Shown here piece after piece: positions 53,741-60,843 of a DNA stretch of 61,946 nt (position 1 is the first letter of the stretch; every line of letters begins with the position of its first letter). The notes below the pieces were generated by a model, which saw only the letters and a program-made list of their open reading frames with translations, was not told the origin of the DNA and ran no database searches. Source of the stretch: an uncultured Chlamydiae bacterium (GTDB lineage Bacteria; Chlamydiota; Chlamydiia; Chlamydiales; Rhabdochlamydiaceae); the NCBI GenBank assembly GCA_945952445.1, contig CAMFIG010000007.1, forward strand, positions 1 through 61,946, in the 5' to 3' direction. A program made the translations under genes and the position numbers.

Positions 53741-54292
53741 ATGGTTCTTCTTAAAACTGATCGACTAATTCTTCGCCTGCCTAATGAGTCCGATAGCGTT
53801 CCCTTTCAAGACTTTGATGAACGAAATATAGGTCATATGTCCCCATGGAGATCAGCAACTGGAGAGCCAAAAAAAGACCATAAAGCTCAGATAATACAAT
53901 GGGAACAAGAGTTTAAAGAAGGCAAATCCATTCGATTCCTCTTATTTCTAAGAGATCACCCTGAAGGTGAGATAGTTGGTTTCTGTAATTTTTCTCAAAT
54001 CTTTCGAGGTCCTTTTCAAGCTTGTTATCTGGGCTATCACATTGATGCAGCCTTTCAAGGAAAAGGGCTTATGTCAGAAGCTGTGGCAAAGGCTACTGAA
54101 TATATGTTTGAAACGCAAAATCTCCATCGGATAATGGCCAATTATATGCCATCAAATGAAAGAAGTGCTCGACTACTCCATAGACTTGGATTTGTGATTG
54201 AAGGACATGCTAAAAAGTACCTGCTTATTAACGGGCAATGGGAAGATCATATTCTAACTTCTTTGACAAACGAACATTGGCGTGCAGTATGA
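53741..54292 (+). CDS. GNAT acetyltransferase, RimJ/RimL type
   Basis: 183 aa. Standard pattern: LKTDRLILRLPNESDSVPF, GFCNFSQIFRGPFQACYLGY, HIDAAFQGKGLMSEAVAKA with the acetyl-CoA pyrophosphate loop (QGKGLMSE), and NERSARLLHRLGFVIEG. RimJ/RimL proteins acetylate ribosomal-protein N-termini; relatives acetylate antibiotics and toxins. As the first gene of a run of drug-modification-like enzymes, a protective role is likely but unproven. The stop overlaps the next start (ATGA). Confidence 0.85.
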   Translation: MVLLKTDRLILRLPNESDSVPFQDFDERNIGHMSPWRSATGEPKKDHKAQIIQWEQEFKEGKSIRFLLFLRDHPEGEIVGFCNFSQIFRGPFQACYLGYHIDAAFQGKGLMSEAVAKATEYMFETQNLHRIMANYMPSNERSARLLHRLGFVIEGHAKKYLLINGQWEDHILTSLTNEHWRAV

Positions 54293-55404
54293 CAAAAGAA
54301 CCTGTGCAGATCATATACTTAAATGGGCCATCGAGTAGCGGAAAGACAACTCTTGCAAAAGCATTACAACATGCATTTGAAGAACCTTTTCTGCACGTTG
54401 GGATTGATAAGATCATTGGATGGATGCCAGAGAAGGTCAATGATTGGACAGGAGAAGAAACTCCCATCGGATACAGTTGGAAGAAAAGTAAAGATGCATC
54501 TGGAAACCCAATTCAGGAGCTACAAGTAGGTCCCTACGCTCAAAAGATAGGCAAAACATTTCAAGAGGTAGTCCTTGCCCTTGCCAAAATGGGGCATCAC
54601 ATTGTTATTGATGATGTCTCTTTCGGTAAACAACAGCTTGACGAATGGAAGAAAACTTTAAAAGACTTCCGAGTTTTATGGGTTGGAGTAAATGCTCCCC
54701 TCCCTGTTTTGGAACAAAGGGAAAAGGAGAGAGGTAATCGTATCCAAGGATCAGCAAGAGGGCAGTTCCATAAAGTACATGTTGATGTAACTTACGACTT
54801 AGAGATAGATACACATCGAGCAAGCATTAGCGAAAATACTGAAAAAATTAAGTCCCTTGCCTTATACCCTTCTCATCCCATAGAACCAGAGGCAAAAACT
54901 CTGATACGGCCTATGAATGCGCATGATATTGCAAAAATCGTAAGTCGATATTGTTTTCCTTGGTCTACTCCTGAGAAAACTCAAACCCTTTGGAAAACAT
55001 ACTATCAAGAGCAGCAAGATGGAATTCGCACTGTCGCTGTACTAGAGAAAATTCATGAAATTTTAGGCTATGGAAGCCTGCTAAGAAAACCAGAATGTGC
55101 CCTCTTTGCACAGAAAAATATTCCCGAAATTAACGCTATCTGGATCGATGATAATCATCGCAGACAAGGACTTGGAAAAGCCTTAATTAAATGGCTTGAA
55201 GATCTTGCAAGTCAAGAAGGCTACGATCAAATAGGGATTGGGGTTGGGCTATATCGAGACTATGGACCAGCGCAAAAGCTTTACTTCCAATTAGGATACG
55301 CTCCTTATGGCAATGGTATTACTTACAAGGGCCAGCCCACTGTTCCAGGGCAAACTTATCCACTAGACGATGATCTTATTCTTTGGTTGGTAAAATCTCT
55401 ATGA
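54289..55404 (+). CDS. Chloramphenicol-phosphotransferase-like / GNAT acetyltransferase fusion
   Basis: 371 aa from ATG 54289 (ATGA overlap with the gene upstream). Residues 1-190 match chloramphenicol phosphotransferase in order: IIYLNGPSSSGKTTL (P-loop 13-20), FLHVGIDKIIGWMP with the Asp at 40 equivalent to the catalytic Asp of CPT, HHIVIDDVSFG, and VLWVGVNAPLPVLEQRE. Residues about 205-371 are a GNAT domain with INAIWIDDNHRRQGLGKAL (291-299) and GVGLYRDYGPAQKLYFQLGY. A kinase and an acetyltransferase joined in one chain are reminiscent of bifunctional resistance enzymes. It may phosphorylate and acetylate one class of compound; substrates are unknown. Confidence 0.82.
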   Translation: MTKEPVQIIYLNGPSSSGKTTLAKALQHAFEEPFLHVGIDKIIGWMPEKVNDWTGEETPIGYSWKKSKDASGNPIQELQVGPYAQKIGKTFQEVVLALAKMGHHIVIDDVSFGKQQLDEWKKTLKDFRVLWVGVNAPLPVLEQREKERGNRIQGSARGQFHKVHVDVTYDLEIDTHRASISENTEKIKSLALYPSHPIEPEAKTLIRPMNAHDIAKIVSRYCFPWSTPEKTQTLWKTYYQEQQDGIRTVAVLEKIHEILGYGSLLRKPECALFAQKNIPEINAIWIDDNHRRQGLGKALIKWLEDLASQEGYDQIGIGVGLYRDYGPAQKLYFQLGYAPYGNGITYKGQPTVPGQTYPLDDDLILWLVKSL

Positions 55405-56252
55405 CTCGACTCAACATGACAGAAAAAAGTCCTTTCTTAAACTTACTTGAAGAATCATTTCCAGGGATTAAAGCTAATATTCTACGTTGTGAAAAGCTCG
55501 GCTTTCCATGGAACTCCAAACCCTTCCTAAAGGAAAAAAAAGGGGAAGTTCTTTCTCACGTAGGTTTTTTAGAATATCCTATAAGCATTGACGGGAAACA
55601 ACATAGAGCCGCTGCACTACATGCCGTTTGCACGAAAGCCACTCATCGAAGGCAAGGATTAGCCTCGCAGTTGATTCAAGAAGCTCTACAGTGGGCTGAA
55701 AAACAGTATGAATTTGTTATACTCTATACGGGGATCCCCCCATTTTATGAAAAATTCGCCTTTCGATGCATCCAAGAATATCGCTTTTATCTCCCATGTA
55801 AACGGCTGAAAGGGTCCAAATCTTTACGGCCTGTTATCTCTCCAGAAGATAATGCTCTCTTCAAACGCTGTTTCCATTCCCGAGCTCCTTTATCGAATTG
55901 TGTATGGATACGAGATGATGGGGATATTGCCTCTTTCAATACCCTTTTTGCGACCTACCCAACATTTTGGTCGCTTCATTATAGTGAGTCTATCGACGGG
56001 CTCATCTCTTATGATATCAAAGAAAAAACACTCCATTTATATGATATTATCGCTAAAGAAATCCCCTCCTTAGACTGGATTTTAGCGCATTTGCCAACAG
56101 CTATTGACGACATCTATTTTTATTTCTCTCCTGATCGATTGACAAATGCAGCTGTTCCAGAGCCCTATCTCTATGACCATGGCCATTTCTTAGTGCATGG
56201 CAATTGGCCGATTGTCAACCCATTTATGATCCCACCTTTGAGTCGATGCTGA
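55401..56252 (+). CDS. GNAT acetyltransferase, 283 aa
   Basis: Start taken at ATG 55401, overlapping the previous stop (ATGA). GNAT core: LHAVCTKATHRRQGLASQLI (acetyl-CoA loop HRRQGLAS at 82-89), FVILYTGIPPFYEKFAFRCI. The C-terminal half (about 140-283) is an extra domain with YDIIAKEIPSLDWIL and IDDIYFYFSPDRL, resembling two-domain Eis-like acetyltransferases in layout. Substrate unknown. Third acetyltransferase domain in this run. Confidence 0.75.
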   Translation: MTRLNMTEKSPFLNLLEESFPGIKANILRCEKLGFPWNSKPFLKEKKGEVLSHVGFLEYPISIDGKQHRAAALHAVCTKATHRRQGLASQLIQEALQWAEKQYEFVILYTGIPPFYEKFAFRCIQEYRFYLPCKRLKGSKSLRPVISPEDNALFKRCFHSRAPLSNCVWIRDDGDIASFNTLFATYPTFWSLHYSESIDGLISYDIKEKTLHLYDIIAKEIPSLDWILAHLPTAIDDIYFYFSPDRLTNAAVPEPYLYDHGHFLVHGNWPIVNPFMIPPLSRC

Positions 56253-56334
56253 AGAAAACAAATGCACCATGAATCTTAAGAGATATGGAAAAGAATCTAA
56301 GATATTTATGTTGAGAAAGAGCCTATGAGATTAA

Positions 56335-57141
56335 ATGATTAAAGTTGCAGCATACCAATACACTCCTGCTAATGACATCCAGGCTCGAAAAGCTCAGATA
56401 CATAACATCTTGGAGAAAGCTGCATCCAAGCATGTTGATTTTTTATGTCTCCCAGAAGGGGCTTTAACTGGCTACTACGATCAAGAAGAACTAGCTCGTA
56501 AAAATTCCCTCGCAGTAGAAGAAGATTTTCAAGAATGGCTTGATGTCTTTAGGAATTCCACTGTATCTGTGATTGTCGGTTTTAACGAACGAGATGGCGA
56601 TCAGATTTTTGATTCAGCTGCAATTATTGAAAATGGCAGTCTTCTTGGCGTACAGAGAAAGCATTACCTCTATCACAACTATTTCGCCTCAGGGACTTCT
56701 TTTTCTCCTTTTAGCTGTAAAGGCATTACATTTGGAGTTGTGATCTGTCTCGACACCAACTATTTTGAACCCGCACGCATTCTTGCATTGCAGGGAGCAA
56801 CCATTCTTTTTTCCCCTATGTGCAATAAAGTCCCTTTGGATCATGCCTACGCAAAACGCCCTCCATACTATAGTCAGTTTGTTGCTCGATCTCATGAAAA
56901 TCGTTGCTGGCTTGTTTCCGCTGATTGGATTTGGACCAACGATGGAATATCCGTATGTCCAGGTCATAGTGTAATTTATGATCCAGATGGTCGTGAAATT
57001 GCACGTAGTCAAGAAGGAAAAGAACAGTTTTTAATCACTGAAATCCCTCTCAATCATCTATTCCATGAGAAAGGGCGAAGAGTGCATGGGAGTCAAAAAC
57101 TTGCTCAAACTATTGAGCAATTGACTCAAGGGGCTATATAG
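56335..57141 (+). CDS. Carbon-nitrogen hydrolase (nitrilase superfamily)
   Basis: 268 aa. The Glu-Lys-Cys triad is visible: FLCLPEGALTGY (Glu41), VQRKHYLYHNY (Lys109) and VVICLDTNYFEPAR (Cys138). Members cleave amides, carbamoyl groups or nitriles. Within the cargo it could detoxify an amide compound, or serve a household amidase role. Its stop shares a base with the next start. Confidence 0.9.
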   Translation: MIKVAAYQYTPANDIQARKAQIHNILEKAASKHVDFLCLPEGALTGYYDQEELARKNSLAVEEDFQEWLDVFRNSTVSVIVGFNERDGDQIFDSAAIIENGSLLGVQRKHYLYHNYFASGTSFSPFSCKGITFGVVICLDTNYFEPARILALQGATILFSPMCNKVPLDHAYAKRPPYYSQFVARSHENRCWLVSADWIWTNDGISVCPGHSVIYDPDGREIARSQEGKEQFLITEIPLNHLFHEKGRRVHGSQKLAQTIEQLTQGAI

Positions 57142-58133
57142 TGGAAATAGAAAGAAGTATTCAGAACATTCAGCTTGATGGTAATCAACTACTTGCTTTA
57201 GTCCGTAAGGCATTTCCTAATTGCCAAAGGTTGGATGATTGGAAAATCCTTTCTGGCGGTGCGCTTAATACAACCTATAAAATTCAAATAGGTCATGATG
57301 CCTTTGCTTTAAGGATTTATGCTCGAGATCGGGCTCATTGTAAAACAGAAAAAGCAATTCATCAGCTTATTGATGAAGGTGTTTCCACCCCTAAGCTCGT
57401 TTATGCTGATGAAGCGAACGAACCATGGGCTTACTCCATTTTTGAATTTGTTTCTGGGGTTCATATCTCTGAGGTATCTCATCAAGAGAAAGCTTCCCTA
57501 TCCCATGAACTCGGTCATGTGCTTGCTTCAATTCATAAATTTAAGCTGCCTAAAGCTGGGGTGTTCGGAGATGGTATTGCGATTGGACATCCTTTTGAGC
57601 TAGGTTCAAGTCCTTACTTTGAAGAGACCTATTCGGTTTTGTCGAAGAGTGAAAATGTAAAATTTCGACTGGGTGAAAAACTGACTGATGAAGCTCTTGC
57701 CTTCGTTCAAGAAAACAAAGTTTTTTTTCCAACGGTCAAAAAAGACAACATATGTCTTACACACTCTGACTTTAAGCCTGTAAATTTACTCTACAAACCA
57801 CACGGAAAAATCTCTGTCCTAGACTGGGAGTTTGCTCATGCAGGTATTGGCATACTTGATTTTTCTATTCTTTTGCGCCATCGCCACCAATTTCCACTTG
57901 ACCTAAGTGTTTTAGAAAGTAGCTACACACATTTCGGAGGTCATCTCCCCACTGAATGGTTACGCTCAGCTTTCATTACTGACTTTGTGAACATTGTAAC
58001 ACTCATGGATACCCCTCCAGAAAGACCAAAACTCTTTCACCAACTAAAAAATGCCGTTAAATCCACAATTCATCACTGGGAATCAACCACTGATCTATAT
58101 CGACTTGGAAGCACTGATCGGACCGATGCATGA
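57141..58133 (+). CDS. Aminoglycoside-phosphotransferase-family kinase
   Basis: 330 aa from a GTG start that overlaps the preceding stop (TAGTG). APH fold: GALNTTYKIQIGHDAFALRIY (nucleotide-binding strand with Arg/Lys), EPWAYSIFEFVSGVHISE, the catalytic loop LTHSDFKPVNLLYK (His208-Ser-Asp210, Asn215) and the metal-binding VLDWEFAHAG (Asp228). The family includes aminoglycoside and macrolide kinases but also homoserine and choline kinases. Context supports antibiotic modification, though substrate is unknown. Confidence 0.82.
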   Translation: MEIERSIQNIQLDGNQLLALVRKAFPNCQRLDDWKILSGGALNTTYKIQIGHDAFALRIYARDRAHCKTEKAIHQLIDEGVSTPKLVYADEANEPWAYSIFEFVSGVHISEVSHQEKASLSHELGHVLASIHKFKLPKAGVFGDGIAIGHPFELGSSPYFEETYSVLSKSENVKFRLGEKLTDEALAFVQENKVFFPTVKKDNICLTHSDFKPVNLLYKPHGKISVLDWEFAHAGIGILDFSILLRHRHQFPLDLSVLESSYTHFGGHLPTEWLRSAFITDFVNIVTLMDTPPERPKLFHQLKNAVKSTIHHWESTTDLYRLGSTDRTDA

Positions 58134-58151
58134 ATCCTTTTGAAAAACATC

Positions 58152-58202
58152 CATTTAGATGATGATCTAATTCTCTGGTTTACAAAGCATTTCTCATGTT
58201 AG
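58152..58202 (+). pseudogene. 3' remnant of a GNAT gene
   Basis: A short frame ending in TAG reads LDDDLILWFTKHFSC. The CPT/GNAT fusion ends in LDDDLILWLVKSL. The match of eight residues in a row in a spacer between genes points to a leftover of a duplicated or rearranged GNAT gene in the cargo run. Confidence 0.5.
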
Positions 58203-58226
58203 ACTCTCCTCCTACATGAGGTTGTT

Positions 58227-59036
58227 ATGAGTTGTTTATCTTTTTCAAAGCTGATTGTTTTTTGCCTAGTCGTTGTTCCCTGTATGTATGCCTTTGCTAC
58301 AGAGGAAAATTTTCTTCTTATCAACGGTACGACAGATGAAATAATCACTGAATTGGGTCCTAATATTCATAAACAAATGAGCCCCTGTTCAACTTTCAAG
58401 ATTCCTTTAAGCTTGATGGGATACGATGCATCGGTCTTGAAAGATGAGACAAATCCAATCTGGGATTTTCAAGAAGGATATGATGATTGGCTTGTATCTT
58501 GGAGAGCCCCTCAATCTCCTCTATCCTGGATGAAATACTCCTGTGTTTGGTATTCCAAGGTGTTAAGCCTAGAATTAGGATTAGGAAAGATCCAAAACTA
58601 TTTAACCTCTATGGAATATGGTAATCAGGATGTATCTGGAGGATTAGCTGACCCAGGACCGTTAAATCCTTTCTGGATAAACTCTTCCATTGAGATCTCT
58701 CCAAGAGAGCAAGTAGGCTTCCTCCAAAAGATGATTCGGGCTCAGATTCCTATTTCATCTAGGGCAATTCAAATGACCAGAGCTATCCTGTTTAAAGAGG
58801 AATTGCCAGAAGGCTGGAAACTGTTTGGAAAAACAGGCTGGAGTGGCACCGATATTACCAAGGATGGTAAAACTTTGGAACATAGTTGGTTTGTAGGGTG
58901 GATAGAAAAAGATGACAGCTTTTACCCATTTGCTTATCTCATCCGTGACAAGAAAATAAATCTCGATCAACGAATCCCAAGAGTCAAACAGTTGCTAATA
59001 CAGTCTAACGTAATGCTCGAGCTTACTCACGAATGA
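58227..59036 (+). CDS. Class D (OXA-type) beta-lactamase
   Basis: 269 aa. Signal peptide 1-24 (ends YAFAT). All class D motifs are in place: STFK (Ser55-Lys58), the Ser-x-Val motif SCV (105-107), YGN (131-133), the FWINSSIEIS stretch with Trp150 equivalent to OXA-10 Trp154, and KTG (202-204). The enzyme should form an acyl-enzyme at Ser55 and hydrolyse penicillins in the periplasm. The length is normal. Chlamydial division depends on peptidoglycan synthesis, so a beta-lactamase could have a use. Start overlap with the next gene (ATGA). Confidence 0.93.
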   Translation: MSCLSFSKLIVFCLVVVPCMYAFATEENFLLINGTTDEIITELGPNIHKQMSPCSTFKIPLSLMGYDASVLKDETNPIWDFQEGYDDWLVSWRAPQSPLSWMKYSCVWYSKVLSLELGLGKIQNYLTSMEYGNQDVSGGLADPGPLNPFWINSSIEISPREQVGFLQKMIRAQIPISSRAIQMTRAILFKEELPEGWKLFGKTGWSGTDITKDGKTLEHSWFVGWIEKDDSFYPFAYLIRDKKINLDQRIPRVKQLLIQSNVMLELTHE

Positions 59037-59284
59037 ATAAAAAACCTTTACCTTCCTTTTCTGCTCTAGCCCAATCAATTATCGTTGGCAGTCTTTATGA
59101 GCACTACAAAGGTCTTCGTTACAAGATCATTGGAGTAGCCCGTCATAGCGAAACCTTGGAAGAACTGATTGTCTATCAAGCTCTATACGGGGAAGGCGGC
59201 ATATGGGTGCGCCCACTGGCCATGTTTCTAGAAAATGTTGTGATCAATGGACAATCGCAGCCAAGATTCAAATTAGTTCAATAG
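59033..59284 (+). CDS. DUF1653 protein, 83 aa
   Basis: The pattern GSLYEHYKGLRYKIIGVARHSETLEE, then IVYQALYGEGGIWVRPLAMFLE, is that of DUF1653, a small beta-rich domain of unknown role often linked to other enzymes. ATGA overlap with the beta-lactamase gene suggests coupled expression. It is the last gene of the cargo run. Confidence 0.82.
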   Translation: MNKKPLPSFSALAQSIIVGSLYEHYKGLRYKIIGVARHSETLEELIVYQALYGEGGIWVRPLAMFLENVVINGQSQPRFKLVQ

Positions 59285-59378
59285 CCTTTTTCTTCTTATC
59301 TGGCACTTTGGGCACATTCTCTTGCTAATTGTGCAAGCAGTGCCTGCACAATTTGAAGGACAGGATAAATCTTTACGA

Positions 59379-59400
59379 TTTTTCCGCAATTTTTACGCAA
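59379..59400 (+). promoter_or_regulatory. Paired 11-bp repeats, right arm
   Basis: Exact tandem TTTTTCCGCAA (59379-59389) and TTTTTACGCAA (59390-59400). The same two 11-mers occur at the left end, in direct and inverted orientation. They lie about 120 bp from the attachment repeat, a fitting distance for arm-type sites of a lambda-type integrase. Confidence 0.62.
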
Positions 59401-59517
59401 CTGACCAGAAAGCAAGTGAATATTTCAGAACCGACTCGAATAAAATCTTAAACTCATTGAGAGGAAAAGAGAGTTCTGGTTTAATCTCTGTTGTTTAGAG
59501 TTTTACGCCGAATGGGT

Positions 59518-59559
59518 CTGAAAATCCTTGTGTCGCTGGTTCGATTCCAGTTCTGGCCA
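59518..59559 (+). repeat. Attachment repeat, far side (attR)
   Basis: Perfect 42-bp copy of the tRNA-Phe 3' part (46532-46573). It lacks the 5' half and the CCA, so it is the second boundary of the integrated element and not a gene. It may also be the attL of the element to its right. Confidence 0.93.
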
Positions 59560-59784
59560 AACCTTTCTCTTGCTGGAGAAAAACGGAATTCCAACGGAGT
59601 TGGTAATTTCTCTTAATCACCCAAAACAGACCACCAAAATTTTTTTGATGGTCGCTTTGGAGTGTCGGTTCCGTTGAATCTACGGTAATCAGTATTTACA
59701 CTCCTTTTAAGTAACTGTAAATCAAGCGATAAGATCGATTGGTCAGAGGACTATCTGTCTTCTACTCGCTTGTAGGGAGTTAAA

Positions 59785-60843
59785 ATGGGTTATATTCGAG
59801 AAACAAAACTTAAGAAAGGTGGAAGTCGTTATCAAGCAGAAGTTCGTCTTAAAGGCATGCCTAAAGCACTCACGGCAGTGTTTGATAGGAAAACAGATGC
59901 TAAAGCTTGGATCTCCAAAACCGAAGCAGATATCCGCTGCGGTCGGCATCAACTCTACTCAGAGGGTAAGCGTCATACTTTTTCAGAAGCAGTAGAAAGA
60001 TACTTCAAAGAGCAAACTGTTTCAGTTGTTAAGAAAGGCCATCTCTTATGGTGGAAAAAAGAACTTGGCTCTCTCTTTCTTCACGATGTCAGACCAGCTA
60101 TCCTATCCGAAAAGAAACAAAAACTTTTGACAGAACCAACCCCAAAGGGAGGTGTTCGTAGCAAGAGCACGTGCAACCGCTATCTTGCGACTTTAAGCCA
60201 TTTAATGGGCATCTGTGTAAAACAGTGGGAGTGGGCTTCTGAAAATCCAGTTCGCAGAATCACAAGAGAAAAAGAACCCCGAGAAAGAACTCGTTTTTTG
60301 AACTCTGAAGAACGCAGCCGTTTTCTTGAAGCGTGTCGGATAAGTGATAATCCCTACCTTTTTACTTTTGTAGTTCTACTTTTAAGTACTGGCGGTCGCT
60401 ATAACGAGATTCGATGCCTTAGGTGGACTGACGTGGACCTCCATCAGGGAAAAATCACTATTACCAAGTCAAAAAACACTGATATGCGCTCTATCCCAAT
60501 TCGAGGGTTAGCATTAGAATTACTTCGAGATCTTGCCCAGCAATCTTCTTCAGTAGGCTATATCTTCCCCAGCGAGGAAAAATCGAAGCCGCTTGAGCTT
60601 AGAAGGGCATTTAGAACAGCCATGAAACGTGCGGAGTTGAAAGGATTTCGGGGGCATGATTGCCGTCATAGCTATGCAACAGAAATGCTTGCTCAAGGAT
60701 TGTCTTTAGGGGAAATAGGCCACTTATTAGGGCATCGTAGCGTCTCTCAAACACGCAGGTACGCACACTTAGTCGAATCACGTTCCATTGCTGCCGTATC
60801 TAGAATGACAGAGCAAGTTTTTCAGGGAGTTGAAAATGGTTGA
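59785..60843 (+). CDS. Second tyrosine-type integrase
   Basis: 352 aa, related to the integrase at 46909 (shared KWQxEW-like ASENP/IAENP motif, TRFL hinge and catalytic blocks). Catalytic residues: Arg205 (TGGRYNEI), a Lys near 230, His291-x-x-Arg294 (HDCRHSYA), His317 (LGHRS) and Tyr326 (RRYAHL). It lies 225 bp right of the attachment repeat and probably serves the neighbouring element. The stop overlaps the next start by 8 nt. Confidence 0.92.
   Translation: MGYIRETKLKKGGSRYQAEVRLKGMPKALTAVFDRKTDAKAWISKTEADIRCGRHQLYSEGKRHTFSEAVERYFKEQTVSVVKKGHLLWWKKELGSLFLHDVRPAILSEKKQKLLTEPTPKGGVRSKSTCNRYLATLSHLMGICVKQWEWASENPVRRITREKEPRERTRFLNSEERSRFLEACRISDNPYLFTFVVLLLSTGGRYNEIRCLRWTDVDLHQGKITITKSKNTDMRSIPIRGLALELLRDLAQQSSSVGYIFPSEEKSKPLELRRAFRTAMKRAELKGFRGHDCRHSYATEMLAQGLSLGEIGHLLGHRSVSQTRRYAHLVESRSIAAVSRMTEQVFQGVENG

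Larger units (their letters stand above)
59285..59784. other. Gene-free right end of the element and start of the next
   Basis: A 500-bp stretch. It holds the paired 11-bp repeats (59379-59400), the second copy of the tRNA-Phe 3' end (59518-59559), and then 225 bp up to the second integrase with no recognisable gene or clear repeat. The tRNA part is only the 3' half and cannot give a functional tRNA. Confidence 0.7.

Noticed and set aside
59518..59559. Second tRNA-Phe gene
   Set aside because: Only the 3' half from the anticodon loop is present; no acceptor 5' strand or D arm lies upstream.
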